This document shows positions 9,766-19,585 of a stretch of DNA of 64,000 nt, one piece after another. The DNA is from Pseudoalteromonas sp. T1lg75 (GTDB lineage: Bacteria > Pseudomonadota > Gammaproteobacteria > Enterobacterales > Alteromonadaceae): the NCBI RefSeq assembly GCF_002964705.1, contig NZ_PQCD01000033.1:590565-654564 (forward strand), read 5' to 3'. A program made the translations under genes and the position numbers. Within the stretch, counting starts at the first letter, position 1; every line of letters begins with the position of its first letter. The notes beneath the pieces were generated by a model, which saw nothing but the letters and a program-made list of their open reading frames with translations, did not search any database and had not been told where the DNA came from.

Positions 9766-10794
9766 TTACAACCCCATCTTATAAATGCCAAGGAGTTTCC
9801 TGATGACGGGCATTAAATGGGTATTTGCGCCTGATTTCACGGCGCTTGCCTGTGGACGATAATGGTGTAAATAGCGGCCGCAGACATAGGTAACAATCAA
9901 GGTGGCGACTATCAACTCTAGCTGTGCAACCGATGTCACCCAGTTTATTTCCCTTACTTGCCAACCATTAATCGTCATCCAATCCGCAAGTTTAAACAGT
10001 GCGGTGGCACCTATCACCAAGGGAAAGGTAAAGGCGGCATAGCCGGGGCTAAAGGGCAGGCGTAAAAGTCGAAAAAAAGCCAGATACACCACAGATGTCA
10101 TTAACACGGCCAGGGTGAGCAGAATGCCTATCACCAGTGGCGAAGGGTTTTGAACCAAGGTCAGATAACCGGCCAGTGACAAACTCGCGGGCGCCGCCAG
10201 TACGGCCAAGGTAGGCCTGGCGTTGTCCGGTAGCTGGTCAACAAAAAGTAAGCGATAGAGCATCAGAGGCAACATTAACGCATACATGGCGATGCCAAAA
10301 ATGAGTAGTGATTCGGCCAGCGGACGCAGCGCTTCCCCGGGAAAGGTGACGTCAGCCACAATAATACCTATGGGCGGTATGAACCAGCTTGGTGCCATGT
10401 GTTGTAGTTTGAAGTCGGCAAGGCGGTGGTAAACAAATAGCGCGAAAAACCCGCTGTGCAAGAGTATGGCCAGTAGCCATAGGCCTTTGGCGAGCAGTGG
10501 CGTTATGACATTCAAAGCGCTTGATACAACCATGGTGGCCATGGCAAAGGTGGGCACCACACTGCCCGTAATCGGATGGCGTAAATCCTCCACTAAGGTG
10601 CGCGGGTGAGTAATAAATTTGGCCAGTACTAACAGCAATAACGCAGTTGCTATTAAGGCCCCCGTTGCTTGCGCCACGCCGTTCATACCAGCGATGTTTT
10701 CCCAGCACCAGCCTAGTGAGGCAATCCCGAGGGCTAATCCTGCTAAGGGAGTCGGCACCTTGGTTAATCGTGATTCTTGTTTACTCATGGTCAT
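9766..10794 (-). CDS. TDT (TehA/SLAC1-like) family membrane transporter
   Basis: About 342 residues with roughly ten hydrophobic helices and the TDT/SLAC1 signature: PTPLAGLALGIASLGW near the N terminus, MAPSWFIPPIGIIVADVTFP in the middle, and paired helices throughout. The family includes TehA, C4-dicarboxylate/malate exporters and the plant anion channel SLAC1; the substrate cannot be told here. I chose the ATG at 10794 (AAGGG 7 nt upstream) over the longer reading from 10860, whose extra 22 residues are polar and lack a ribosome site. It is divergent from a LysR regulator, which suggests control by that protein and by a small-molecule anion. Confidence 0.85.
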   Translation of the reverse strand: MTMSKQESRLTKVPTPLAGLALGIASLGWCWENIAGMNGVAQATGALIATALLLLVLAKFITHPRTLVEDLRHPITGSVVPTFAMATMVVSSALNVITPLLAKGLWLLAILLHSGFFALFVYHRLADFKLQHMAPSWFIPPIGIIVADVTFPGEALRPLAESLLIFGIAMYALMLPLMLYRLLFVDQLPDNARPTLAVLAAPASLSLAGYLTLVQNPSPLVIGILLTLAVLMTSVVYLAFFRLLRLPFSPGYAAFTFPLVIGATALFKLADWMTINGWQVREINWVTSVAQLELIVATLIVTYVCGRYLHHYRPQASAVKSGANTHLMPVIRKLLGIYKMGL

Positions 10795-10873
10795 GGCTAC
10801 ACCCTTGTGGTTTAGTTCGCGCCGATTCGCGGCTCGGTTTTCGGTGTAGTGTAGAGCCAAAAAAACGTTTAAT

Positions 10874-10887
10874 ATATTTTAAAATAT
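10874..10887. promoter_or_regulatory. AT-rich palindrome between TDT transporter and LysR genes
   Basis: A perfect 14-bp palindrome, atattttaaaatat, sits in the 129-bp gap between the divergent transporter and lysR-type genes. LysR-family proteins bind AT-rich dyads with a T-N11-A core in such positions, so this is a candidate operator. Because the whole gap is AT-rich, a promoter element is an equally simple explanation. Confidence 0.35.
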
Positions 10888-10923
10888 TGATTGTATATTT
10901 AAGTAAAATTGAACGGAGGCGTA

Positions 10924-11811
10924 ATGAATATTGCCTTGCGACAACTGCGGGTATTTGTGGCCGTGGCTCAGGAGCTCAGCATCACAACCGCCGCCAATAA
11001 ATTATGCTTATCTAAGCCGGCCATCAGCATGGCGTTGAGCGAGCTGGAAAAACAACTGGGGCAGCAGCTTTTTGATCGCCACAATAACAGGTTACTGATC
11101 AATGAGCAGGGGCGTCGCTTGTTACCGCTCGCCGATGAACTACTGGCAAGGACTCGGGACATTGAGCACTTGTTTAATCAGCAGGGCGCCATCACCGGCA
11201 AGTTAAATATTGGCGCCAGCGACACCCTAGGCAATCAGGTTGCGCCGTTTTTATTGCGAGATTTTCGCGACACATCCGGCCATCGAGAGCAGGCCTTGTA
11301 CATCTCTAATACCGCAAAGATATGCCAGAAATTGTGTGAATTTGAGCTCGATATCGGCATGGTTGAGGGCAGGGTTCAACATGATGAGCTCCACAGCATT
11401 CCCTGGCTTGGAGATGAGATGGTGGTGGCCTGCCATCCGCAGCATCCGCTGGCGCAGTTGTCGGCGCCCACGCTAGCGGATCTGGAGCAGCAGCACTGGC
11501 TGTTACGCGAGCCGGGCTCAGGTACCCAGGAATACTTTCTAAATCACCTTGGCGCCCGGTTAAGCCAGTGGCAACTGGCCTTTGAGCTCAATAGTACCTC
11601 GGCCATTATTAACAGCACCGCCGCCGGGCTCGGCATTACTTGTTTGTCACGCCGCGCCTTGAGCCAGGCCGAACAATTAGAGCGGGTGAGCATATTGGAC
11701 TTGCCAATCACATTTACACGGGATTATTGGCTGTTATACCATAAAGAAAAATATCAAAGCCCGTTGCTTAAGCAGTTTATAGGCTTTTGCGAGAATTGGT
11801 CCGGTCAGTAA
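10924..11811 (+). CDS. LysR-family transcriptional regulator
   Basis: About 295 residues. The N-terminal winged helix-turn-helix reads LRQLRVFVAVAQELSITTAA, then KLCLSKPAISMALSELEKQLG, the standard LysR recognition motif, with the 'LFDRHNNRL' wing. The remainder is a substrate-binding-like effector domain (GKLNIGASDTLGNQVAPFLL; TAAGLGITCLSRRA). The ATG at 10924 is preceded by GGAGG at 5-nt spacing, so I reject the upstream TTG. CysB/CbbR-type arrangement next to a divergent anion transporter suggests it controls that transporter. Effector unknown. Confidence 0.9.
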   Translation: MNIALRQLRVFVAVAQELSITTAANKLCLSKPAISMALSELEKQLGQQLFDRHNNRLLINEQGRRLLPLADELLARTRDIEHLFNQQGAITGKLNIGASDTLGNQVAPFLLRDFRDTSGHREQALYISNTAKICQKLCEFELDIGMVEGRVQHDELHSIPWLGDEMVVACHPQHPLAQLSAPTLADLEQQHWLLREPGSGTQEYFLNHLGARLSQWQLAFELNSTSAIINSTAAGLGITCLSRRALSQAEQLERVSILDLPITFTRDYWLLYHKEKYQSPLLKQFIGFCENWSGQ

Positions 11812-11882
11812 AAAACGGTTAAGTCGATAGCGAGCTAATCTGAGGCAAGCAAGCGGGTGAAATTATAACAACAGGAAACACC

Positions 11883-12659
11883 ATGGATTATTTGCAAATC
11901 AATAAGGCCACCTGGGATAAAAGAACTCAGGTGCATGTAGCGTCTGAATTTTACGGCGTTGACGCCTTTAAAAATGGCCGCTGTTCCCTTAATCCCATTG
12001 AACGTGAACAGGTAGGCGATGTGACCGGTAAGTCCCTGCTTCACCTGCAATGTCACTTTGGTCAGGATACCTTGTCCTGGGCACGCCTAGGGGCAAAGGT
12101 GACCGGGGTCGATTTATCCTCGCAAGCCATTGCCCAGGCAAACGCCTTGAAACATGCCTTAGGGCTGGACGCTCAGTTTATCGAAGCGGATATCTATCGC
12201 TTTGGTCAGGAAAATACGCAGCAGTACGATCTGGTGTTTACCTCCTACGGCACTATCTGCTGGTTACCGGATTTAACTCGGTGGGCCCAGATCATAGCCG
12301 GTGCCTTGAAAGTAGGCGGGGAGTTTCACCTGATAGAGTTTCACCCCGTTAACGATGTGCTTAGCGGCTACGCCTATTTTCCCAGTGAGGAGCCCGATGT
12401 GGAGGAAGAAGGCACCTACACGGAAAATTGTGATGGCACTACCTCAACGACCGTATGCTGGTCGCATTCGCTCAGCGAGGTGCTGAGCGCATTAGTAGAT
12501 GCGGGCCTATGCATCGAAGCCTTTAACGAATATCCCTACAGTCCCTACAATTGTTTTGAGGGGTTAGAGCCGGTGCCCGGTCTTGGTTATCAGAAATTAC
12601 ATAACGGCCAGCAAGTGCCTTTGGTGTATGGGGTCAAGGCTCGTAAAATCGCGGAATAA
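11883..12659 (+). CDS. class I SAM-dependent methyltransferase
   Basis: 258 residues, soluble. The class I Rossmann methyltransferase motifs are clear: SLLHLQCHFGQDTLSWARLG (motif I; Cys and His replace the usual Gly-rich DxGxG), VTGVDLSSQAIAQA (motif II acidic residue binding ribose), AQFIEADIYRF and YDLVFTSYGTICWLPDL. The 'LHLQCHFGQDT' variant is characteristic of a family common in gamma- and deltaproteobacteria with unknown acceptor. It is followed by a bidirectional terminator. No operon partner gives a hint of its substrate. Confidence 0.88.
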   Translation: MDYLQINKATWDKRTQVHVASEFYGVDAFKNGRCSLNPIEREQVGDVTGKSLLHLQCHFGQDTLSWARLGAKVTGVDLSSQAIAQANALKHALGLDAQFIEADIYRFGQENTQQYDLVFTSYGTICWLPDLTRWAQIIAGALKVGGEFHLIEFHPVNDVLSGYAYFPSEEPDVEEEGTYTENCDGTTSTTVCWSHSLSEVLSALVDAGLCIEAFNEYPYSPYNCFEGLEPVPGLGYQKLHNGQQVPLVYGVKARKIAE

Positions 12660-12690
12660 AACCTGGAGCACCTTAGTTGCTGGTGAACTT

Positions 12691-12725
12691 CAACAAAAAA
12701 GCCGAAGACTGACTTCGGCTTTTTA
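12691..12725. terminator. bidirectional terminator between convergent genes
   Basis: A perfect 7-bp stem (gccgaag / cttcggc, loop actga, 12701-12719) is flanked by an A-run on the left and a T-run on the right, so it can end both the methyltransferase transcript and the convergent lipoprotein transcript. Confidence 0.85.
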
Positions 12726-12742
12726 TGCTTTGATTGTAATGG

Positions 12743-13249
12743 TTATTTCTTTACCTTGCCGATATCGTACGACGTCATCCAAGGGGTTTTGCGCGACAGC
12801 GATTTGCCGGTATGGATGGACACAGAGGGAGTCTCATCGTCCTTTACAAAGGTGGTGCGCAGCGAGTTTTCAGACTCTTTTTGTTGCTCATACCAGCCTT
12901 CGCCCAAGCATTGGCGGGTAAAATCCGATGCTTTTTGGTGGATTGTCAGGGCACCGTCTTTATCCGCATAGGTTTGCTGACAGCTATAGGCATAGGTGCG
13001 CTCGTGAAGGGCGCTGATCTGGCAGCTGTCGCCCACCAGGTGATAACGGGCCTGCCAGCTGTCGATAAACTTGGATTGGGTGCGTGCCATTTTCAAACCA
13101 TCAAACTGATTGTCATAGGCCGACATCAAGGCTTGGATTTTGTCGCAGGATGAAAGGTTATCGACATAGGTTTGTTGCTGTTTTTGCGCTGGGCTGGCGC
13201 AGCCGGCGAGGAGAATAACGGCCGCTATTGCTGGGTAAATTGCTTTCAT
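12743..13249 (-). CDS. small lipoprotein, unknown function
   Basis: 168 residues with a lipoprotein signal peptide: hydrophobic core then the lipobox LLAGC (Cys about residue 17). Ser at +2 (or +3) after Cys is compatible with outer-membrane sorting. The mature part has four further Cys residues (in SSCDKIQ, GDSCQIS, YSCQQT and TRQCLGEGW), which could form two disulfides in the periplasm. The C terminus is basic (GKVKK). I do not recognise the family. It lies downstream of the his operon but is separated from it by a terminator-like hairpin. Confidence 0.8.
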   Translation of the reverse strand: MKAIYPAIAAVILLAGCASPAQKQQQTYVDNLSSCDKIQALMSAYDNQFDGLKMARTQSKFIDSWQARYHLVGDSCQISALHERTYAYSCQQTYADKDGALTIHQKASDFTRQCLGEGWYEQQKESENSLRTTFVKDDETPSVSIHTGKSLSRKTPWMTSYDIGKVKK

Positions 13250-13284
13250 GGCAAACAGGTCCTTATTTGTAGTAGCCTAAGCAT

Positions 13285-13325
13285 ACAAAATCTCTGGGCG
13301 GTGTGGCAATGTAAAACACCCAGAG
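13285..13325 (-). terminator. probable terminator of the his operon
   Basis: Reading the minus strand downstream of hisI, a 7-bp stem (CTCTGGG / CCCAGAG) extended by GTGT/ACAC across a 2-nt bulge is followed by ATTTTGT. It lies about 70 nt past the hisI stop and before the start of the lipoprotein gene. Confidence 0.55.
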
Positions 13326-13392
13326 AGTGAATAATTGCCCACCTAAACAGCTATTTACTTACAAGTGCGGCCTTTTTGGGGCGCTGATTCGA

Positions 13393-14001
13393 CTAATGCC
13401 GAGACTGCAACCGCGCTACCACATCTCCTAAGGATAAGCCCTGGCGCTGCAGCAACACAATTAAGTGATACATCAGATCGGCGGCTTCATCGGTGAGCTC
13501 GTTATTGTCGTTTTTCATCGCTGCCAAGGCGACCTCCACCCCTTCTTCGCCTACCTTCTGGCAACTGCGGCTAAGCTCCTTGGCAAACAGTGATGCTGTG
13601 TAGCTCGTTTTTGGATCCGCATCCTTACGGTCGATGATGATTTGCTCCAGCTCGGCTAAAAAGCCCAAACTGGGCTTGGCATCGCCAAAGCAACTTTGGG
13701 TGCCCAAGTGGCAGGTGGGGCCTTGCGGGTAGGCCATGATCAGAATAGAGTCCTGATCGCAGTCGGTGTAGATGGCTTCAACCTGTAAAAAGTGGCCTGA
13801 ACTTTCGCCCTTGGTCCACAGGCGCTGCTTGGAGCGCGAGTAAAAGGTGACTTTCTTTTGCTCCAGGGTGTGGGTAAGCGCCGCCTGATCCATAAATCCC
13901 TGCATGAGAATTTGCCCGGTAATAAAGTCCTGCACCAGGGCAGGGATCAAAGGGCACTTGGCAAAATTCACATCGCTTACATTGCTAATATCTATTCGCA
14001 T
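13393..14001 (-). CDS. hisI: HisIE, phosphoribosyl-AMP cyclohydrolase / phosphoribosyl-ATP pyrophosphatase
   Basis: 202 residues, the length of E. coli HisIE. The N-terminal cyclohydrolase half has [23 protein letters not shown] (metal-binding Asp/Cys) and [12 protein letters not shown] (zinc cysteines). The C-terminal pyrophosphatase half has [20 protein letters not shown] and [10 protein letters not shown] ending in [16 protein letters not shown], the EE/D-type NTP-pyrophosphohydrolase helices. It catalyses steps 2 and 3 of histidine synthesis. Last gene of the his operon; its ATG overlaps the end of hisF by 10 nt. Confidence 0.97.
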   Translation of the reverse strand: MRIDISNVSDVNFAKCPLIPALVQDFITGQILMQGFMDQAALTHTLEQKKVTFYSRSKQRLWTKGESSGHFLQVEAIYTDCDQDSILIMAYPQGPTCHLGTQSCFGDAKPSLGFLAELEQIIIDRKDADPKTSYTASLFAKELSRSCQKVGEEGVEVALAAMKNDNNELTDEAADLMYHLIVLLQRQGLSLGDVVARLQSRH

Positions 14002-14771
14002 AATCGAGTCGCTATCTTGTTATCGGCTAGGTGTTGTTTTAATTCGTTAATATTTATCAAGTTCTTATGAAATACACTGGCGGCCAGGGCACCATCGACC
14101 TGGGCCTTTTTAAATACTTCACTGAAGTCGCTGATTTTTCCGGCGCCGCCGGAGGCAATCAAGGGCACATGGCAGATATCCCGTACTTTGGCTAATTGTT
14201 CAATGTCGTAGCCTTTGCGCACACCATCTTGGTTCATACAGTTTAGTACGATTTCACCGGCGCCGAGGGCTTGCACTTGCTCAACCCATTCCAGGGTATT
14301 GTAGCGGGTGCGCGATGAACTGTTGGGATCGCCGGTAAGCTGATAGACCAGATACTCGCCACTTTGGGCATCGAAAAAGCTGTCGATGCCCACCACCACG
14401 CATTGTTTGCCAAATTCGTCGTGTAACTCGCGAATAAGCTCGGGACGGGCAATGGCAGGGCTATTGATACTGATTTTATCGGCGCCACTTTCAAGCACCC
14501 GCGCCGCATCGGCGACGGACTTGATGCCACCGGCAACGCAAAACGGAATATCGATATTGCGGGCTATATGCTCGACCCAATTCACATCAAGCAGGCGTTT
14601 TTCCACGCTGGCGCTGATTTCATAAAACACCAGCTCATCGGCGCCGGCATCGCTGTAGGCCTTGGCCAGCTCAAGAATATCGCCGACGATTTCATGGCCC
14701 TTAAACTGTACGCCCTTGACGACCTGACCGTCTTTTACATCCAAACAGGGGATTATGCGTTTTGATAACAT
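13992..14771 (-). CDS. hisF: imidazole glycerol phosphate synthase subunit HisF
   Basis: 259 residues, (beta/alpha)8 barrel with the canonical start [20 protein letters not shown], catalytic Asp in CLDV and in the 'VVGIDSF' region, GGIKSVADA and [11 protein letters not shown] phosphate-binding loops. HisF is the cyclase of the HisHF complex: it uses ammonia from HisH and PRFAR to make imidazole glycerol phosphate and AICAR. Overlaps hisA by 19 nt, so translation is likely coupled. Confidence 0.97.
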   Translation of the reverse strand: MLSKRIIPCLDVKDGQVVKGVQFKGHEIVGDILELAKAYSDAGADELVFYEISASVEKRLLDVNWVEHIARNIDIPFCVAGGIKSVADAARVLESGADKISINSPAIARPELIRELHDEFGKQCVVVGIDSFFDAQSGEYLVYQLTGDPNSSSRTRYNTLEWVEQVQALGAGEIVLNCMNQDGVRKGYDIEQLAKVRDICHVPLIASGGAGKISDFSEVFKKAQVDGALAASVFHKNLININELKQHLADNKIATRLCE

Positions 14772-15487
14772 GCTAGTGCCTCCTCAACCGTAAAGGCGCC
14801 ATCAAGCAGGGATTTGCCCAGGATCACCCCTTGGGTGCCAATTTCTTTTAAGCGACGAATATCCGCTAATGAGCTGACGCCACCGGAGGCCTGAATGCGC
14901 AGACTGGGGTTATGCGCCTGCAGTTGCTCGTACAAAGCAAAGGAAGGGCCGCTCATGGTGCCGTCTTTGCTGATGTCGGTGCATAAAAAGTCTTTCACCC
15001 CCATCTCAGCGTAAAAATCGATAAGTTCAAACAAGGAGACATCGCCGCTTTCCAACCAGCCGTGGGTGGCGGGCATCCAGCCCTTTTCGGTGTTATTCAC
15101 ATCCAGGGCAATGACAAACTTCGGGGCACCGTATTGGTTTATCCAGCTTGCCACTTGCTCTTGGTTATTGACCGCTTTTGAGCCAATCACCACCCGTGCG
15201 GCGCCAGCTGTAAGCCACTGTTCAACGTCATCGCCACTGCGAATGCCGCCGCCGACCTGATAGCCGACGTTGAGCGCCTTGGTGGCTGCCTGAATTTGTC
15301 GCCATTGCTTCTTGCGAGGATCTCGTGCTCCTTCTAAATCAACCAGGTGCAGCTTTTGTGCGCCCTGTTGCTGGTATTCCATTAGCCGTTCGGCCAGGTC
15401 AAAGGGATAGAACTGGGCGGTGTCGTATTTGCCCTGAAATAAACGCACGATTTGTTGTTGTAATACATCTAATGCTGGAATAATCAT
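14753..15487 (-). CDS. hisA: HisA, ProFAR isomerase
   Basis: 244 residues, typical for HisA, also a (beta/alpha)8 barrel: [19 protein letters not shown] with catalytic Asp, [40 protein letters not shown] (second catalytic Asp and DGT motif) and [11 protein letters not shown]. It carries out the Amadori rearrangement of ProFAR to PRFAR. The ATG overlaps AATG of the upstream spacer; 9 nt separate it from hisH. Confidence 0.97.
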   Translation of the reverse strand: MIIPALDVLQQQIVRLFQGKYDTAQFYPFDLAERLMEYQQQGAQKLHLVDLEGARDPRKKQWRQIQAATKALNVGYQVGGGIRSGDDVEQWLTAGAARVVIGSKAVNNQEQVASWINQYGAPKFVIALDVNNTEKGWMPATHGWLESGDVSLFELIDFYAEMGVKDFLCTDISKDGTMSGPSFALYEQLQAHNPSLRIQASGGVSSLADIRRLKEIGTQGVILGKSLLDGAFTVEEALACYQNA

Positions 15488-15496
15488 AATGCGTCC

Positions 15497-16087
15497 TCAA
15501 AGCCGCCAGTCGATAAAGTTTTGCAGTAAGCGCGCGCCTACTTTGGCGCTTCGTTCCGGGTGAAATTGCATGCCGGCGTAGTTGTCCTGAGCGACCATGG
15601 CCGAAAAAGTTTGGCCGTATTCGCTGGTGGCCAGGGTCGCCTGGTTGCAGCCATGGGCGAAGCTGTGTACAAAGTACACCTGATCGTCATCCTGAACACC
15701 CTGGGTCAGCGGGTGCGTTTTGGTGATCTTTAGGGTATTCCAGCCCATGTGCGGGGCGCTCAAATTCCCTACCTCAAGCTCGTCGACGGCGCCGGGAATG
15801 ATGCCTAAACAGGAGGTGTCGCCCTCGGCCGTGTGCTCGCACTGCAACTGCATGCCCAAACAAATGCCCAGTAATGGCCTTTGGTATTCCTTAATGGCTT
15901 CTTGCCAGCCGCCGTCAATCAGGCGCGCCATGGCAACCTTGGCATGGCCCACTCCCGGTAATACGGCACGCTCATACTGACTGAGTTGCTCAGCGTCGGT
16001 GATCACATCAACCTGAGTATGTAAACGCTCAAAGGCAAAGCGCACCGAATTGATATTGGCGCAGCCGGTGTTGATTATGGCTATCAT
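15497..16087 (-). CDS. hisH: imidazole glycerol phosphate synthase glutaminase subunit HisH
   Basis: 196 residues, class I glutamine amidotransferase: oxyanion/early loop AVLPGVGHA, nucleophile in [13 protein letters not shown], and catalytic His-Glu in [13 protein letters not shown]. It supplies ammonia to HisF. Its start codon overlaps the hisB stop as ATGA (4 nt). Confidence 0.97.
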   Translation of the reverse strand: MIAIINTGCANINSVRFAFERLHTQVDVITDAEQLSQYERAVLPGVGHAKVAMARLIDGGWQEAIKEYQRPLLGICLGMQLQCEHTAEGDTSCLGIIPGAVDELEVGNLSAPHMGWNTLKITKTHPLTQGVQDDDQVYFVHSFAHGCNQATLATSEYGQTFSAMVAQDNYAGMQFHPERSAKVGARLLQNFIDWRL

Positions 16088-17145
16088 AAAACCCCCTTGG
16101 AGCTGGCCGTTTGTTGCGAGCTGTCTTTGCTGATGGCCATGCGCAGCGCCCTGGCGAAGGCCTTAAACAGGCCCTCAACCTGGTGGTGACAATTCCCGGG
16201 CGTGACACTTAAAATCAGCGACAGGGCGGCGTTATCGCTAAGGCTTTTGAAAAAGTGTTCGACCATTTGTACATCCATATCGCCGACTTTTTCACGGCTA
16301 AAATCGGCATTTAACACAAACGAAGCGCGTCCGGATAAGTCGATTTGCGCTTCGGCCTTGCATTCGTCCATCGGCAGGGCAAAGCCGTAGCGGGCAATTT
16401 GCGACTTGGTGCCAAGAGCCTGGCGTAGCGCCTGACCCAAGGCGATGCCGACATCTTCGACCAGGTGGTGCTCGTCTATGTGTAGATCGCCACTGGCCTT
16501 AATATCCAGGTAAATATTGGCGTGGGTGCGGATCTGATCCAGCATATGGTCGAAAAAGCCCAGCCCAGTGCTGATTTCGCCACTTTTATTGGCATCCAGG
16601 TTTAGCGCTACGGCAATTTGCGTTTCCTTGGTGTCGCGGCTGACGGCGCCTTGGCGGTCGGCGGTAGTCAAGCGAGTGACTATTTGCGCCCAGTTATCCT
16701 GATACAAGATGCCCTGCATACAGAGGTTTTCGGCCAATTGAATATCGGTCTGTCGGTCACCAATGACATAAGAATTGGCGATATCCACCTTGCCTGAGCG
16801 CATTAAGTCGACCAGCAAACCGGTTTTTGGTTTACGGCATTGGCAGTTGTCGCCATCGAAGTGCGGGCAGATCAGCACGTCTTCAAAGTGAATGCCTTGG
16901 GAGGTAAATAGCTCCATCATTTTGTTGTGCGGCGCATCGAAGTCCGCCTGCGGGAAACTGTCCGTGCCCAAACCATCTTGGTTAGACACCATCACCAGGC
17001 GATAGCCGGCCGCTTGCAGGGCGAGCATCGCTGGGATAACACCGGGTAACAAGGCTAATTTCTCTAGGCTGTCGACTTGCTTATCGCTGATAGGCTCTTC
17101 AATCAGGGTACCGTCGCGGTCAATAAATAAATAGGGGTTGCTCAT
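16084..17145 (-). CDS. hisB: bifunctional HisB, histidinol-phosphatase / imidazoleglycerol-phosphate dehydratase
   Basis: 353 residues, the fused enteric-type HisB. Residues 1-165 are a HAD phosphatase ([14 protein letters not shown] nucleophile motif; [17 protein letters not shown] with a zinc-binding Cys/His cluster; [15 protein letters not shown]). Residues about 166-353 are the dehydratase ([29 protein letters not shown], manganese-binding His pairs; [18 protein letters not shown]). It performs steps 7 and 9 of the pathway. 26 nt from hisC. Confidence 0.97.
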   Translation of the reverse strand: MSNPYLFIDRDGTLIEEPISDKQVDSLEKLALLPGVIPAMLALQAAGYRLVMVSNQDGLGTDSFPQADFDAPHNKMMELFTSQGIHFEDVLICPHFDGDNCQCRKPKTGLLVDLMRSGKVDIANSYVIGDRQTDIQLAENLCMQGILYQDNWAQIVTRLTTADRQGAVSRDTKETQIAVALNLDANKSGEISTGLGFFDHMLDQIRTHANIYLDIKASGDLHIDEHHLVEDVGIALGQALRQALGTKSQIARYGFALPMDECKAEAQIDLSGRASFVLNADFSREKVGDMDVQMVEHFFKSLSDNAALSLILSVTPGNCHHQVEGLFKAFARALRMAISKDSSQQTASSKGVL

Positions 17146-17171
17146 ATTAGTTCCTAAAAAGTGCCTTGTTA

Positions 17172-18287
17172 TTAGTTTGCAGTGGAGTCGGTTAATGAGT
17201 CCAGCCAGGCTTTGACCTCACCGAGCTCCTGCTCATTGCCGATGGAAATACGCAGCCAATCGTCCTCGCCATAAAGGGTAAAGGGGCGCATGACCAGGCC
17301 CCGCTGATAGGCGATGGCAATGGCGTTTTTGTCTTTTAGTTGCAAGGTGACAAAGTTGCCTTCCCCGGCGAGTACCCGAGTGACTGCATCGCTTTGTTCC
17401 AACCATTGTTGCAGGCGTGATTTAAGGGCATTTAAAGTATCCACCTGGCGGCGCATTGAGGCTATGTTTGCGGTGCTCAGCGCTTGTGCGGCGATGTCGG
17501 CCACCACGGTGGATACCGGATAGGGCGCCAACACCTTGCGAAGCGGTGCTAAGATGCTTTCGTTTGCCAGGGTAAAACCGGTGCGCAGACCCGCCAGGGC
17601 AAAGGCTTTGGACAGGGTGCGTAGCACCACTATATTGGCGTAGTCAGCCAGTAATGACACCGCGCTTTGCTCAGGGCAAAACTCGATGTAGGCTTCATCA
17701 ACCACCACCAGGGCACTGCCTGTTAGGCGCGCTGCAATGGCGGCGATTTTATCTTGGCCTATCAGGGCGCCGGTGGGGTTATTGGGGTTGCAGATAAACA
17801 CCAGCTTGGCATCGCCAACCTGGGTGCAAATCTCATCCACCTCGCCTTGGAGCAATAATTCCTGGCTCAGGGTATTGAGCGCGACATTATGGGTGTCGGC
17901 GGTGACCTTATACATGCCATAGGTGGGTGCAAAAATGGCGATGCTGTCCTTTGCGCTCTGGCAGAAGGTGCGTACCAGCAGCTCTATGCCTTCATCGGCG
18001 CCTCGGGTCATCACCACCTGCTCAGGCTTTACCCCAACATAATTGCTGTAGGCCTGTATCACCTGCTGCGGCTGTGGGTCCGGATAGCGGTTGAGAGCCT
18101 GACCACTGAGTTGATATTCGCGGTTATAAGGGCTTTCGTTGGCGTTCAGCCAGGTTGAGCCGCTGAGTTTTTCACTCTTTGCCGAACTGTAGGCGCTGAG
18201 GTTGGCAATATTTTTCGGTAACAATTTTTGCGCTAACCCGTCTTGTGGTGAACCCAGCTGTTGTTGTGTTTTTACGTCGGTGCTCAC
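17172..18287 (-). CDS. hisC: histidinol-phosphate aminotransferase HisC
   Basis: 371 residues, fold-type I PLP aminotransferase: [43 protein letters not shown] and the Schiff-base lysine in [16 protein letters not shown], with a C-terminal VRISIGN-like [10 protein letters not shown] carboxylate-binding arginine. About 30 extra N-terminal residues (Gln-rich) precede the family core, so the true start could be slightly internal, but the ATG overlaps the hisD stop by 4 nt as in other his operons. Confidence 0.97.
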   Translation of the reverse strand: MSTDVKTQQQLGSPQDGLAQKLLPKNIANLSAYSSAKSEKLSGSTWLNANESPYNREYQLSGQALNRYPDPQPQQVIQAYSNYVGVKPEQVVMTRGADEGIELLVRTFCQSAKDSIAIFAPTYGMYKVTADTHNVALNTLSQELLLQGEVDEICTQVGDAKLVFICNPNNPTGALIGQDKIAAIAARLTGSALVVVDEAYIEFCPEQSAVSLLADYANIVVLRTLSKAFALAGLRTGFTLANESILAPLRKVLAPYPVSTVVADIAAQALSTANIASMRRQVDTLNALKSRLQQWLEQSDAVTRVLAGEGNFVTLQLKDKNAIAIAYQRGLVMRPFTLYGEDDWLRISIGNEQELGEVKAWLDSLTDSTAN

Positions 18288-19579
18288 TGTGTTTCTCCTA
18301 AACGGATGCGAACGGCATTGGCGTGAGCATCGAGCCCTTCTGCTGCAGCCATGGGAATAATTGCTTTTGCCAAATCGGCCAAACCACTTTTGGTAACGGT
18401 CTGCACCGTATAGGTGCGATAAAAATCGAGCAGGCTGAGGCTTGAATACACCTTTGAATACCCGTATGTGGGCAACACGTGATTGGTGCCCGAGGCATAA
18501 TCACCGGCCGATTCAGGGGTGTAATCGCCCACAAAAATAGAGCCTACATTCTTTATCTTAGGCAAGTATTCGGCACTTTCACCAAGTTGCAGAATCAAGT
18601 GCTCTGGTCCGTACAGATTTGAGACCTCAACGGCCTGGGTGATGCTTTGCACCTTGATCAGCGCCGAATTTTCAAGGGCTGCCTTGGCGATGTCGGCGCG
18701 CGGCAAGGCTTTTAATTGTTCAGCCAACGCTTTTTGCGTTGCCGCTATCACCTCATCGCTGTCGCTTAGCAGAATGACTTGCGAGTCCGGGCCGTGCTCG
18801 GCCTGAGAAAGCAGATCAGCGGCAATAAATTCACCGTTCGCTCTGCCATCGGCAATCACCAAAACCTCCGAAGGCCCGGCGGGCATATCAATGGCTAAAC
18901 CGGGGACCTGCTGGGCGCATAATTGCTTGGCCATGGTCACATAGGCATTGCCCGGACCAAAAATTTTATTGACCTTGGGCACGGTGTCCGTGCCATAGGC
19001 CATGGCGGCAATGGCTGGGGCACCACCGACTTGCAGCACCTGTTTAATACCACACAGACGTGCGGCGTATAGGATAGCAGGAGCAATGGCGTCATCGCCC
19101 TTGACCGGGGTGGCCAACACCACAGTCTGCGCACCGCTAATTTGCGCCAGCACGCCTTGCATCAATACCGAAGAAGGCAGAGGGGCGCTGCCGCCTGGCA
19201 CGTATATGCCTACTGCGTCGATGGCCTGGTAGCGCAGCTCACAGGCTACCCCGGGCTGCGTGCTTAAGCTGATGTTTTTAGGCACCTGAGCAAGGTGAAA
19301 ACGGCGAATATTATTGTACGCCTGTTTTATCGCGTCCTTTAGCTCGGTATCGAGCAGCTGTTCGGCGTCGGCAAAGTCGTTATCGCTGCAAAGCAGTGGC
19401 GCCTTGATTGCTCGGCCGTCCAAACGGTTGGCGTAGTCGCGAAGTGCCTCATCGCCTTCGCTTTGCACGCGACCGAGTATCTCCTCACACACTGGGCGAA
19501 CATTGTCGGCGGCGCTCACCGCCGGACGTTGCAACAGCATTTGCTGCTCTGTGGGGCTAAGAGTATTCCAATCAATCAC
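18284..19579 (-). CDS. hisD: histidinol dehydrogenase HisD
   Basis: 431 residues, family length. Recognisable blocks: YVPGGSAPLPSSVLMQGV, KVNKIFGPGNAYVTMAKQL, IDMPAGPSEVLVIAD, ADLLSQAEHGPDSQVILL (zinc ligands) and SAGDYASGTNHVLPTYG. It oxidises histidinol to histidine in two NAD-dependent steps. Six nt downstream of hisG. Confidence 0.98.
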   Translation of the reverse strand: MIDWNTLSPTEQQMLLQRPAVSAADNVRPVCEEILGRVQSEGDEALRDYANRLDGRAIKAPLLCSDNDFADAEQLLDTELKDAIKQAYNNIRRFHLAQVPKNISLSTQPGVACELRYQAIDAVGIYVPGGSAPLPSSVLMQGVLAQISGAQTVVLATPVKGDDAIAPAILYAARLCGIKQVLQVGGAPAIAAMAYGTDTVPKVNKIFGPGNAYVTMAKQLCAQQVPGLAIDMPAGPSEVLVIADGRANGEFIAADLLSQAEHGPDSQVILLSDSDEVIAATQKALAEQLKALPRADIAKAALENSALIKVQSITQAVEVSNLYGPEHLILQLGESAEYLPKIKNVGSIFVGDYTPESAGDYASGTNHVLPTYGYSKVYSSLSLLDFYRTYTVQTVTKSGLADLAKAIIPMAAAEGLDAHANAVRIRLGETQ

Positions 19580-19585
19580 GGTCCG

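Noticed and set aside
12583..12921. 112-codon plus-strand frame across the methyltransferase end and lipoprotein gene
   Set aside because: It spans a bidirectional terminator and lies antisense to a lipoprotein with a clear lipobox; a shadow frame.
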